From NCBI GenBank assembly GCA_050729835.1, contig JBOHLS010000012.1:1-64000 (forward strand): DNA of 64,000 bases. The letters run 5' to 3'. This document shows, one piece after another, positions 41,656 through 52,691 of the stretch. Below the pieces are notes generated by a model that did no database searches, was not told the origin of the DNA, and saw only the letters and a program-made list of their open reading frames with translations. Within the stretch, counting starts at the first letter, position 1; each line of letters starts with the position of its first letter. Source of the stretch: REEB95 sp050729835. GTDB lineage: Bacteria; Pseudomonadota; Alphaproteobacteria; ATCC43930; CGMCC-115725. Position numbers and translations under genes: made by a program.

Positions 41656-42681
41656 TTAAGGGTAACGGTGGTGGATGCCGCTCGGGTCTTCGATCGACCA
41701 CGATTCGGAATCGAGCGGCTGGGCGTAGGCCGGGCCCACCGGCACCTTGCCGAAACCGCCCGGCAAATCGAGCACGTAGGTCGGCTGACACAGGCCGGAA
41801 ACCCGGCCGCGCAGCGCGCGCATCAGCTCGCGACCGGCGGCCAAGCCGGTGCGGAAATGCGCCGTGCCGCGCGCCAGATCGGCATGGTGCAGGTAATAGG
41901 GCTTCACCCGCATCGCCACCAGACCGCGGAACAGCGCAGCGAGCGTCGCGGCATCGTCGTTGATGCCCTTAAGCAAAACGCTTTGGCCGAGCAGTGGAAT
42001 GCCTGCCTTGGTCAAGCGCACGCAGGCCGCACGCGTCGCCGCGGTCAACTCGCGCGGGTGGTTGGCGTGGATCGCGACATAGACCGCTTTCTCGCTACCG
42101 AGCGCCGTGACCAGGGCCGCCGTCACGCGGCCCGGCTCGACGATCGGCACGCGAGTATGGAAGCGGATCGCCTGCACATGCGGAATCGCGCCAAGCCCGC
42201 GCACGATCTGCCGCAGCCGCCGCGACGACAGCAGGAACGGATCGCCGCCGGTGACGATCACCTCCCAGATATTCGGATCGCGGCAGATATAGGCGAGCGC
42301 GGCGGCCAGTTCGCGCGCGGTGAGCGCGCCACCCTTCCCCACCGTCTCGCGCCGGAAGCAGAAACGGCAATAGACCGGGCAGACCAGCAGCGGCTTCAAC
42401 AGCACGCGATCGGGATAGCGATGGACGATGCCCTTGAGCGGCGCAAAGCGATCGTCACCGATGGGATCGGCGCGTTCCTCGGGCGCGACACGCAACTCCG
42501 CCGCCGTCGGCAGGAACTGGCGGGCGATCGGTTCGCCGGCGGTCTCGATCAGCTCGGTGACATGCGGCGTGAGCGCGACGGCGAAGCGGCGCGCGACGCG
42601 CTCGACCGCGCGGCGGCGGCGCGCCGGCACTAGGCCGGCGGCGACGAGCTCGTCGGCGCGGCGGAGAATCCGGGCTTTCAT
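41656..42681 (-). CDS. epmB: KamA/EpmB-family radical SAM lysine 2,3-aminomutase
   Basis: A 341-residue radical SAM enzyme. The cluster motif is CPVYCRFCFRR (C-x3-C-x2-C), followed by WEVIVTGGDPFLLSS and the PLP/SAM-binding HANHPRELT; the Lys for PLP is probably the one in LLKGIND. The short length is nearer EpmB than true Clostridial KamA. EpmB makes (R)-beta-lysine used to modify elongation factor P by EpmA. Neither efp nor epmA is in this window, so its role is uncertain. It follows the GT22 gene by 43 bases on the same strand. Confidence 0.8.
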   Translation of the reverse strand: MKARILRRADELVAAGLVPARRRRAVERVARRFAVALTPHVTELIETAGEPIARQFLPTAAELRVAPEERADPIGDDRFAPLKGIVHRYPDRVLLKPLLVCPVYCRFCFRRETVGKGGALTARELAAALAYICRDPNIWEVIVTGGDPFLLSSRRLRQIVRGLGAIPHVQAIRFHTRVPIVEPGRVTAALVTALGSEKAVYVAIHANHPRELTAATRAACVRLTKAGIPLLGQSVLLKGINDDAATLAALFRGLVAMRVKPYYLHHADLARGTAHFRTGLAAGRELMRALRGRVSGLCQPTYVLDLPGGFGKVPVGPAYAQPLDSESWSIEDPSGIHHRYP

Positions 42682-42724
42682 GCGACCTAACTCGCCGCGC
42701 GCGGCGCCGCGCGTCCAGCGGATT

Positions 42725-44251
42725 TCAATGCGCCAGCGGCGCGACCTTGTCGAGCCCGGACGGACGCTCGGTCGCGGCCATGGGCAGCGGCGAACACGGG
42801 CCCGACCGCTGCGCGACGCAGACATCGTGGATGCAGCGCACGGTCGTGAAGCCCGAATTTTCCGGCAGCGCCCGCGTCGCCAACACGGTGTTGAAGGCGT
42901 CGCGATGCGCCGCGAAGCCGGCGGCGTCGCGGAGCCAATAAAGCGGCACGTCGTGCTGCAAAAGGCTGTAGCCGCCCGAAAGGAACCAATATACGCCATA
43001 AAGCTCGATGCCGCAGACGTTGGGCAGCGCGGCGACAACGCGGTCGGCCCGCACGATGTCGGCCTCGCGCGTCCACATCTCACGGTATTGCGGCCCGTAG
43101 GCCAGCGCCGCCGGCGTCAGCACCGCCAGGAGCAGGACCGGCACGGCGGCAGTGCGCAGCGCGGCGGATGCCGACATGCCGCGCAGCGCGAAGCCGTCAG
43201 CGATCCAATCGGCGACTTGCGCCAAGCCGAGCCCAGCGGCAATCACCGTCAGTAACAGCGCCGGATAGATGAAGCGGAATTCCTTGTGGCCGATCGCCGA
43301 ATGGACCGCCAGGACGATCAGCGCCAGCACCGCCAGCTGCGGCAGGCGCAAGGCGCCGAGCCGCGCCAGCACCAGCATCGCCACGGTAGCCGCGCCCCAG
43401 TGAGCGACGACGGCATCGAGGTAGTAATACCAGGGCTCGACGCCGAATTGCTCGCTGACGCCGTACCACAGATTGAGGGTCACGTTGCGCCACAACGATT
43501 CTCCCGGCCAACCCCAGGTTGCGGCGTCAACCGCGCCGAAAAGCACGAGGGCGACCATGCCGCCGGCGATCAGCGGCCGAAGACGCGGCCGCAGCGGCGT
43601 CGCATCGTGCCAGGGCCACAGCATGGCGAACGCGACCGCCGGCGCGATCTGAATGCGCAACAGCACGGCGACGCCGAGCACGAAGCCGGCAATCGCCAGC
43701 CGGCCGCGTCCACGCACCGCGTCGCCCGGCATCGCGAGATAGAGACCGATGACCAGCAGATGCGCGGCCACCGTCTCGCTCAGCGTCCGCGGGCCGAAAT
43801 AGACCGCGTCGATCCAGCACGCGGTCAGCGCGCCGGCGATGATGCCGCCCCACAGGCCATAAAGGCGCCGGCCCCAGAGGAAGGCGCAGAGCGCGCTGCC
43901 GGCGCCGAGCGCGGCGAAGACCATGCCGATTGCCGGCATGTAGACCGCCGGACCGTCGCCGAACACCCGGACCGCCTGCATCACGCCGGCGATGAAGCCG
44001 GACAGCATCCAGGAGCGCGTGCCGTAGACGAACTCCCACGGTACTACGCCGGTGCCATAGACCAGGCGGTGCGCCGGCTCGATCGCCTGGAATATCTCGT
44101 CGGGATAATCGATCGCCGGAAAGACGAAGACCGGCAACAGGCGCAGCGCGAAGGCGACGCAATAAACGACCACGCCGGCGATCAGCACCGGGTCGACGGC
44201 CGCGATCGGCTCGGTGCGGACTGGAATCCTGCTGGCTTCGGCGTCGTCCAT
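42725..44251 (-). CDS. GT22 family (ALG9/PIG-B-like) membrane mannosyltransferase
   Basis: A 508-residue polytopic protein with ten or more membrane helices. The first loop has PAIDYPDEIFQAIEPAHRL, the DE dyad of GT-C enzymes, and a late loop has SAIGHKEFRFIYPALL. HKEFRFIYP is the hallmark of GT22 enzymes that use dolichol-phosphate mannose in eukaryotes. Bacterial members are uncommon and probably use a polyprenyl-phosphate sugar to decorate an extracytoplasmic glycan. ATG 44251 (MDDAEASR) is preferred over the ATG-like start at 44299. Codon use is like the neighbours, with no sign of recent transfer. Confidence 0.78.
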   Translation of the reverse strand: MDDAEASRIPVRTEPIAAVDPVLIAGVVVYCVAFALRLLPVFVFPAIDYPDEIFQAIEPAHRLVYGTGVVPWEFVYGTRSWMLSGFIAGVMQAVRVFGDGPAVYMPAIGMVFAALGAGSALCAFLWGRRLYGLWGGIIAGALTACWIDAVYFGPRTLSETVAAHLLVIGLYLAMPGDAVRGRGRLAIAGFVLGVAVLLRIQIAPAVAFAMLWPWHDATPLRPRLRPLIAGGMVALVLFGAVDAATWGWPGESLWRNVTLNLWYGVSEQFGVEPWYYYLDAVVAHWGAATVAMLVLARLGALRLPQLAVLALIVLAVHSAIGHKEFRFIYPALLLTVIAAGLGLAQVADWIADGFALRGMSASAALRTAAVPVLLLAVLTPAALAYGPQYREMWTREADIVRADRVVAALPNVCGIELYGVYWFLSGGYSLLQHDVPLYWLRDAAGFAAHRDAFNTVLATRALPENSGFTTVRCIHDVCVAQRSGPCSPLPMAATERPSGLDKVAPLAH

Positions 44252-44347
44252 GGCTCGCCGCCAGGATGCCGGACGAATGGTTAACGCCGCGCAAACCACC
44301 TGGCCGCACCCGCCGCAACGCAGCGGCGGATCATGCCATGGCGACGA

Positions 44348-46090
44348 TTACAAATCCGCGAAACAGTGGGTTTCGGCCTTGGCGCCCGGATGCACGACCG
44401 CGCCCTTTTCGGCGTCGCCCACGGTCTGGGCATAGCGCCAGATCGCGCCCGACTGATACTCGGTCTGCTTCGCCTTCCAGGCCTTGCGGCGGCGGGCGAG
44501 CTCGGCGGCGCTCAGCTTGACGTCGAGCCTGCCCTTGGCGGCGTCGATCTCGACGATGTCGCCGTCCTTCAGCAGGCCGATCGGGCCGCCGACCGCCGCT
44601 TCGGGGCCGACATGGCCGAGGCAGAAGCCGCGCGTGCCGCCGGAGAAGCGGCCGTCGGTGATCAGCGCCACGTCCTTGCCAGCGCCCTGACCATAGAGCA
44701 CCGCGGTGGTCGACAGCATCTCACGCATGCCGGGGCCGCCGCGCGGCCCTTCGTAGCGGATCACCAGCACGTCGCCCTTCTTGTATTTCTTGGCCTCGAC
44801 CGCGGCGAAACAATCCTCCTCGCGGTCGAAGCAGCGCGCCGGTCCGCGGAACTTGAGCTCGATGCCCTGCATGCCGGCGACTTTGCAGATGGCGCCCTGC
44901 GGCGCGAGGTTGCCCTTGAGCACGATGAGGCCGCCGGTCTTGGCGAGCGGCTTCTTGGTCGAGCGGACAACATCCTGGTCCTTTGGCACGACCACGCCCT
45001 TCAAATTCTCCGCGATGGTCTTGCCGGTGACGGTCAGGCACTCGCCGTGCAGATAGCCGCCATCCAAGAGCGCCTTCAACAGCACCGGCACGCCGCCGAC
45101 GCGGTGCAGGTCCTGCATGACGTATTTGCCGCCCGGCTTGAAGTCGCCGATATAGGGCGTCTTCCTAAATATCTTGCCGACGGCGTGGATGTCGAAATCG
45201 ATGCCGGCCTCGTTGGCGATCGCCGGCAGGTGCAGCGCCGCGTTGGTCGAGCCGCCCGAGGCCGCGACCACCATGGCGGCATTCTCGAGCGCCCTGCGGG
45301 TGACGATGTCGCGCGGCCGAAGGCGCTGACGGATGAGATCCATCACCGTTTCGCCCGAGGCTTCGGCATAGGCGTCGCGCGATTCATAAGGCGCCGGCGT
45401 GCCGGCCGAGCCCGGCAGCGCCAGGCCCAGCGCCTCTGAGACGCAGGCCATGGTGTTGGCGGTGAACTGGCCGCCGCACGAGCCCGCCGACGGACAGGCG
45501 TGGCATTCGAGATCGTGCAGCTCCTCGTCGGTCATCTTGCCGGCGTTGTGCATGCCGACCCCCTCGAAGACATCGACGATGGTGACGTCGCGGCCCTGGA
45601 AGCGGCCGGGCAGGATCGAGCCGCCGTACATGAACACCGACGGCACGTTCAAACGCAGCATCGCCATCATCAAGCCGGGCAGCGACTTGTCGCAGCCGGC
45701 CAAGCCGACCAGCGCGTCGTAGGAATGACCGCGCATGGTGAGCTCGACGCTGTCGGCGATGACCTCGCGCGACACCAGCGACGATTTCATGCCGGCATGG
45801 CCCATGGCGATGCCGTCGGTGACGGTGATGGTGGTGAACTCGCGCGGCGTGCCGCCGGCGGCGGCGACACCCCGTTTCGCCGCCTGCGCCTGACGCGCCA
45901 GCGTGATATTGCACGGCGCCGCCTCGTTCCAGGTGCTGCACACGCCGACGATGGGCTGCGCCAGCTGTTCCTCGGTGACGCCCATGGCATAGAACATCGA
46001 ACGATGCGGCGCGCGCTCCGGCCCAACGGTGATGTGCCGGCTCGGCAGCTTCGACTTGTCGAACGGCTTCTTGCTCATTCCATCGGGCAT
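44348..46090 (-). CDS. ilvD: Dihydroxy-acid dehydratase
   Basis: A 580-residue [Fe-S] dehydratase for branched-chain amino acid synthesis, converting 2,3-dihydroxy acids to 2-keto acids. Cluster Cys are in VGLAGCDKSLPG and CHACPSAGSCGGQFTANTM, with GVCSTWNEAAPCN before them. The Ser/Lys catalytic area TDGRFSGGTRGF is present. The start ATG 46090 follows GGAGAGG; an ATG at 46078 is possible. It is a single gene, not in an ilv operon here. All key residues are present. Confidence 0.96.
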   Translation of the reverse strand: MPDGMSKKPFDKSKLPSRHITVGPERAPHRSMFYAMGVTEEQLAQPIVGVCSTWNEAAPCNITLARQAQAAKRGVAAAGGTPREFTTITVTDGIAMGHAGMKSSLVSREVIADSVELTMRGHSYDALVGLAGCDKSLPGLMMAMLRLNVPSVFMYGGSILPGRFQGRDVTIVDVFEGVGMHNAGKMTDEELHDLECHACPSAGSCGGQFTANTMACVSEALGLALPGSAGTPAPYESRDAYAEASGETVMDLIRQRLRPRDIVTRRALENAAMVVAASGGSTNAALHLPAIANEAGIDFDIHAVGKIFRKTPYIGDFKPGGKYVMQDLHRVGGVPVLLKALLDGGYLHGECLTVTGKTIAENLKGVVVPKDQDVVRSTKKPLAKTGGLIVLKGNLAPQGAICKVAGMQGIELKFRGPARCFDREEDCFAAVEAKKYKKGDVLVIRYEGPRGGPGMREMLSTTAVLYGQGAGKDVALITDGRFSGGTRGFCLGHVGPEAAVGGPIGLLKDGDIVEIDAAKGRLDVKLSAAELARRRKAWKAKQTEYQSGAIWRYAQTVGDAEKGAVVHPGAKAETHCFADL

Positions 46091-46223
46091 GGGGCCTCTC
46101 CTGCGAACCGCAGGCGGCAAGATACAAAACCGCGCTTCGCCTTGCCATAGCTAACGAACGCCCCGGTTGCGTAGGGTTGAGCGTTTGACGAGCTGCGAGA
46201 CGATCCGGTTCGCCGGACGCGGC

Positions 46224-46252
46224 TTGACAATCAATAACCATTTGGTTATTGA
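46224..46252 (+). promoter_or_regulatory. ArsR-type operator over a sigma-70 promoter
   Basis: TTGACA (46224-46229) and TATTGA (46247-46252) with a 17-base spacer form a promoter. The spacer and -10 hold TCAATAACCA-TT-TGGTTATTGA (46231-46252), a perfect ten-base inverted repeat. A repressor dimer here would block RNA polymerase, the normal plan for ArsR autoregulation. Confidence 0.75.
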
Positions 46253-46260
46253 TTTACACC

Positions 46261-46584
46261 TTGGCCGCCGCACCCGATGCATTGTTCAAAAGTCTCGCCG
46301 ACCCAACCCGGCGGGCGATTTTTGAGCGCTTGTGCCGCGATGGCGAGCAAACCGTGTGGGCGCTAACCGACCGCGCTGACGTGTCGCAGCCCGCTATTTC
46401 GAAGCACCTGGGCGTACTCAAGCATGCGGGCTTGGTGCACGACCGTCGCGCCGGACGCGAGACCCATTACAGCGCTCGGCCGAAGGCCCTGGCGCCGTTG
46501 ATCGACTGGATGAGCTTTTGCAGCGCCTTCTGGCTCGATCGGTTCGATCGCCTCGAAACCCTCTTGAGCAGAATGGACCAATGA
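46261..46584 (+). CDS. ArsR-family transcriptional repressor
   Basis: A 107-residue winged-helix protein beginning LAAAPDALFKSLADPTRRAIF. The recognition helix is QPAISKHLGVLKHAGLV, and the wing is DRRAGRETHY. No metal-binding Cys pair (ELCVCDL) is present, so it belongs to the SdpR/AHSA1-coupled ArsR class rather than metal sensors. The predicted transcript starts near 46259, so TTG 46261 would give an almost leaderless mRNA; a TTG at 46249 lies before the start point and is unlikely. Its TGA overlaps the ATG of the AHSA1 gene, and it most likely represses this operon through the palindrome. Confidence 0.85.
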   Translation: MAAAPDALFKSLADPTRRAIFERLCRDGEQTVWALTDRADVSQPAISKHLGVLKHAGLVHDRRAGRETHYSARPKALAPLIDWMSFCSAFWLDRFDRLETLLSRMDQ

Positions 46585-47024
46585 GTACGCAGGCCGCCGC
46601 GCTGCGCTCGATCGTCGTCGAACGCGAACTTCCCTATCCGCCAGAGAGGGTCTGGCGGGCCTTGACCCAGGGCGCGTTGATCGAGGAATGGCTGATGAAG
46701 AACGATTTCCAGCCGGTCGTCGGCCACAGATTCAACTTCCGCGCGACCCCGGTACCAAACTGGAATGGCGTCGTCGATTGCGCGATCTTGGTCGTCGAGC
46801 CCAATACGCGACTATCATACAGCTGGAACGCCTCCGGCGACGAAGCGGCGACCGGACCGAAGAACGTCGTTACCTGGACGTTGACGCGGACTCAGAACGG
46901 CGTGCGGCTGCGTATGGAGCAATCTGGCTTCCGGCCCGACCAGGAAGCGAATTACCGAGGCGCCAATTACGGCTGGCAGAAGTTCTTCGGGAACCTGGAA
47001 CAGGTCATCGCACGTTTGAACTGA
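46581..47024 (+). CDS. SRPBCC/AHSA1-like protein
   Basis: A 147-residue START-like protein. The core VVERELPYPPERVWRALTQ is the AHSA1/DUF1801-like N-terminal strand and helix. LIEEWLMKNDFQPVVGHRFNF, LSYSWNA and VTWTLTRTQNGVRLRMEQSGF follow as the usual sheet. ATG 46581 overlaps the arsR stop by four bases. ArsR-AHSA1 pairs are common, with the SRPBCC protein thought to bind a hydrophobic ligand; its function is not known in detail. The CMD gene follows after 59 bases. Confidence 0.88.
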   Translation: MSTQAAALRSIVVERELPYPPERVWRALTQGALIEEWLMKNDFQPVVGHRFNFRATPVPNWNGVVDCAILVVEPNTRLSYSWNASGDEAATGPKNVVTWTLTRTQNGVRLRMEQSGFRPDQEANYRGANYGWQKFFGNLEQVIARLN

Positions 47025-47083
47025 AAAAGCAGACCGCCGCACGCAAGCGCGGCTCATCGAGAGCCTCATACGGAGGCAAGACA

Positions 47084-47540
47084 ATGCAAGCGCGGATGAA
47101 AAGTCCGGCAGTAACCCTTCCCGGGGACTTGCCGGCAATACTGTCGATCGGCGCGGCGGCAATAAGCCGGCGTTCCGGCGCGGACGCTGGCGCTCGTCCA
47201 TCTGCGCGCGAGCCAGATCAACGGCTGCAGCTTCTGCGTCGATATGCACGCGCGCGAGCTGAAAGAGATGGGCGAAAGCGACGAGCGGCTATTTGCCGTG
47301 GTAGCATGGCACGATGCATCGTGTTTCAACGACGCCGAACGCGCCGCGTTGGCGCTTACCGAAGCTCCGACGCGACTCAGCGACCGGTCCGACGCGGTGT
47401 CCGATGAGGTCTGGCGCGAGGCCGCTCGGTATTACGATGAGTCGGCGCTCAGCGCGCTCGTCATCCATATTGCCCTGATCAATTTCTGGAATCGCGTCAA
47501 CGTCACGACGCGCCAACCGCCTGCCAAGCGGCCGCACTGA
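47084..47540 (+). pseudogene. Carboxymuconolactone decarboxylase-family protein with one frameshift
   Basis: The start ATG 47084 follows GGAGG. The first frame reads MQARMKSPAV...LSIGAAA and the frame then breaks at 47161-47165 (GGCAATAAGCC). Removing one base continues as AGVPARTLALVHLRASQING, then CSFCVDMHARELKEMGE with the CxxC of the AhpD/CMD fold, and on to the TGA at 47538-47540. The repaired protein is 151 residues, typical for the family. The CxxC-x3-H thiol site is intact, so the protein would be a peroxidase-like reductase or a lactone decarboxylase relative. It ends the ArsR operon. A real frameshift or an assembly error are both open. Confidence 0.7.
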
Positions 47541-47546
47541 CCGAAC

Positions 47547-48107
47547 CTAGCCCTTCTCGGGATAGGCGATGGCGACGACCTCGACCGCGCCAGGGCCGCG
47601 CGGCCCCTTGATCTCGACCACGTCGCCGACCCGTGCTTTCAAGAGCGCGCGGGCGACCGGCGCGATCCAGCTCACCTTGCCGTGGTCGGCATCGGCCTCG
47701 TCGATGCCGACGATGGTGACGGTGTGCTCCTTGTCGTCCGGCGTGGCGTAGGTGACAGTGGCGCCGAAGAACACCTGGTGGCGATTGGTCTGCGCCGCCG
47801 GGTTCACCACCTCGGCGATCTCGAGCCGCTTGGTCAGGAAGCGAATACGGCTGTCGATCTCCCGGAGCCGCTTCTTGCCGTAAATGTAATCGCCGTTCTC
47901 CGAGCGGTCGCCGTTGCCGGCCGCCCAGGATACGGTCTCGACCACCTTGGGCCGTTCGACCTTGACCAGCGCCTTGAGCTCGTCCCGCAGGCGGCGATGA
48001 CCGGCGGCGGTGATGTAATTCTTGGCGCCGGCCGGCAGCGCCGGGCCGCTCTCGGGCTCGAGCGCGTCGGCCGCGTCGGCGGGTTCCTTGGTGAAAGCCT
48101 TGCTCAT
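47547..48107 (-). CDS. greB: Transcription elongation factor GreB
   Basis: A 186-residue Gre factor. The coiled coil spans about 32-105 with AGHRRLRDELKALVK and the acidic tip ENGDYIYGKKRLREID, which enters the RNA polymerase secondary channel to stimulate transcript cleavage. The C-terminal FKBP-like domain has VTIVGIDEADADHGKVSW and PVARALLKARVGD. GDYIYGK is the GreB rather than GreA form. It is preceded by an N-terminal extension of about 25 residues. Convergent with the CMD gene. Confidence 0.93.
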   Translation of the reverse strand: MSKAFTKEPADAADALEPESGPALPAGAKNYITAAGHRRLRDELKALVKVERPKVVETVSWAAGNGDRSENGDYIYGKKRLREIDSRIRFLTKRLEIAEVVNPAAQTNRHQVFFGATVTYATPDDKEHTVTIVGIDEADADHGKVSWIAPVARALLKARVGDVVEIKGPRGPGAVEVVAIAYPEKG

Positions 48108-48152
48108 GGCGCGATCTTGCCATCCCCCGGCGCGCGGGCCAAGATCGCGAGC

Positions 48153-48917
48153 ATGAAGCGTCCCGCCGCCACGACATTGTCGCAGCGCGCCGACGAGCTC
48201 GAACATAGGCAGCTCACCGAGCTCGAGCGGCTGGTCGACCGCTCGGTGCTGTTCACCTCGGGCGATCGCGACCCGACCGAGCCGGTGCCAATGCGCTTCA
48301 AGACGCTGGCGCCGGGACAGAAAGTCCTGATGGGCGACGATCCCCATCTCCAGAAAATGCCGGCCAAGCCGACGTTGATGGATTTCTTCCGGCGACGCTT
48401 CGCGCCGGCGCATCATCTGCTGCAAAGTGCGACGCATGCGCGCCAGGCCGGCATGAGCGAGAAGATCGTCACCGCCTGCCTGCTGCACGACATTGCCATT
48501 CTCGGATTCATCCGCGCCGATCACGGCTATTGGGGCGCGCAGCTGGTCGAGCCCTATGTCGACGAAGAGGTGTCATGGGCGATCCGCGCGCACCAGGCGC
48601 TGCGCTTTTATGCCGACGAAAGCGTCGGCTACGCCTATCCCGAGATGTACATCCGGCTGTTCGGCGCCAACTACAAGCCCGAGCCCTACGTCGAAGAGGC
48701 CTATCGCCGCGCGCGGCAGCACAAATGGTACATGACCGCGCGGATGATCACGGTTTACGACGTCTATTCCTTCGACGCCAACGCCCAGGTGAGTTCCGAC
48801 CACTTCACCGACATAATCGGCCGCAACTTCAAGCAGCCCGAAGAAGGCCTCGGCTTCGACAACAGTTCGGTCGCGCACATGTGGCGCACCATCGTCTGGC
48901 CGACGAAGTTCCTATAG
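48153..48917 (+). CDS. HD-domain protein, candidate PhnZ/MIOX-like oxygenase
   Basis: A 254-residue protein. The HD core has PAHHLLQSATHARQAG (H-x-LQ), then TACLLHDIAILG (HD) and EEVSWAIRAHQALRFYAD (a later His). The H-x-LQ then HD order resembles PhnZ and myo-inositol oxygenase-type mixed-valent diiron enzymes more than nucleotide phosphohydrolases. The start ATG 48153 lies 45 bases from the divergent greB ATG. Long C-terminal sequence (YKPEPYVEEAYRRAR, SDHFTDIIGRNF) is shared by a set of alphaproteobacterial HD proteins of unknown substrate. Function is inferred only at the fold level. Confidence 0.7.
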   Translation: MKRPAATTLSQRADELEHRQLTELERLVDRSVLFTSGDRDPTEPVPMRFKTLAPGQKVLMGDDPHLQKMPAKPTLMDFFRRRFAPAHHLLQSATHARQAGMSEKIVTACLLHDIAILGFIRADHGYWGAQLVEPYVDEEVSWAIRAHQALRFYADESVGYAYPEMYIRLFGANYKPEPYVEEAYRRARQHKWYMTARMITVYDVYSFDANAQVSSDHFTDIIGRNFKQPEEGLGFDNSSVAHMWRTIVWPTKFL

Positions 48918-48932
48918 CGCCACGTTGCGCGG

Positions 48933-49253
48933 CTAGCGGCCCGGCGGCCGATAGGTCACCGATTTGCCGAGCGCCGCGTCCATTTCCTCGACCGTCAGCA
49001 GCGGCGTCAGACTCAACTGCGCCAGGCCGGCGGCGTTGACCGCGAGCGAGAACGCTGCGGCGGCCGTGTTGCTGGGAAGATCGACGATCGACACCGCATC
49101 GTCGGTGCCGAAGGCGTAGTAGAACGCCTCGATCTTGCCGCCGTCCGATTCGATCAGCTTCGCCACGGCGGCGCGGCGACCCGATGCCTTGTCCTTCATC
49201 AGACCCTTCACGCCGTCCGGAGTATAGGAAACCCGCACCAGGAATTTTGCCAC
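48933..49253 (-). CDS. GYD-domain protein
   Basis: A 106-residue single-domain protein of the GYD family (alpha-beta, ferredoxin-like). It starts with GTG 49253, preceded by AGGGAGG, and reads VAKFLVRVSYTPDGVKGLMKD. YAFGTDDAVSIVDLPSN and LSLTPLLTVEEMDAAL complete the fold. The function of GYD proteins is unknown; they often occur beside stress or redox genes. It is divergent from the cysteine hydrolase gene by 94 bases. Confidence 0.8.
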   Translation of the reverse strand: MAKFLVRVSYTPDGVKGLMKDKASGRRAAVAKLIESDGGKIEAFYYAFGTDDAVSIVDLPSNTAAAAFSLAVNAAGLAQLSLTPLLTVEEMDAALGKSVTYRPPGR

Positions 49254-49347
49254 CGCTCCCTCCCTGAGTATCCATGTGGGATATCGAGGATAGTATTCCG
49301 CCGGCATCCGAGATACCAACAGGGAACCACGGCGCGGGAAGCCCGAC

Positions 49348-49977
49348 ATGATCCGTATCGATCCGAAGACCACGGCCTGCGTCACCATCGACATGCATCG
49401 CGGCCACCTCGATCCCGCAGTGGCGACCCTGCCCCTGCTGGCGGAGCGCTGCGGCCCGGTGATCGAGCGCGCGGCCAAACTGCTCGACGCGCTGCGCCGA
49501 CGCGGCGTGCCGATTGTCCACGTCGTCACCGAATACCGCGACCCGGAGGAGATCAAGAGCAACCCGTTCTGGCGCGGCGAGCCCGGCGACAACCGGCCGA
49601 AGCCCCGTCAGGGTGTCTTCACGCATAATCTCGTCGGCGGCCGCGGCACCGAGGTTATTCCCGCCCTGCTGCGCGACGGCGACCATGTCCTGCGCGGCAA
49701 GAAGCGCTACAGCCCCTATCTCGGCACCGGCCTGCTATTCCTGCTCCGAAACCGGCTCGGCGTCGGCACGCTAATCCTGGCCGGCATCAACACCACGTCG
49801 TGCGTGCTGTGCTCCGCCTTCGAATCGACCAATCTCGATTTCCGGGTGGTGATCGCGTCGGACGCGGTGGATACCGTCGACGGGCCCGAGATGCATCGCT
49901 TCGCGCTTGAGCTGATGTCGCGCACCGTCGGCTGGCCGATGACCAACGCCGAGATTGCGCAGGCGCTGACCGCGTAA
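49348..49977 (+). CDS. Isochorismatase-like cysteine hydrolase
   Basis: A 209-residue hydrolase. The catalytic triad is Asp in TIDMHRGHLD (about 15), Lys in RGKKRYSPYLGTGL, and Cys in GINTTSCVLCSAF. cis-Pro and loop positions fit the family. Members hydrolyse amides or enol ethers (nicotinamidase, ureidoacrylate or carbamoyl hydrolases); the substrate is not evident. It may be expressed by the promoter shared with the GYD gene. Confidence 0.85.
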   Translation: MIRIDPKTTACVTIDMHRGHLDPAVATLPLLAERCGPVIERAAKLLDALRRRGVPIVHVVTEYRDPEEIKSNPFWRGEPGDNRPKPRQGVFTHNLVGGRGTEVIPALLRDGDHVLRGKKRYSPYLGTGLLFLLRNRLGVGTLILAGINTTSCVLCSAFESTNLDFRVVIASDAVDTVDGPEMHRFALELMSRTVGWPMTNAEIAQALTA

Positions 49978-49984
49978 GCGCGGC

Positions 49985-52642
<2,658 letters not shown>

Positions 52643-52691
52643 CGCGCCGTTTTAGGCGGCCTGCCGCGTTCCGGCAAGGCGCGCGTCGCGC

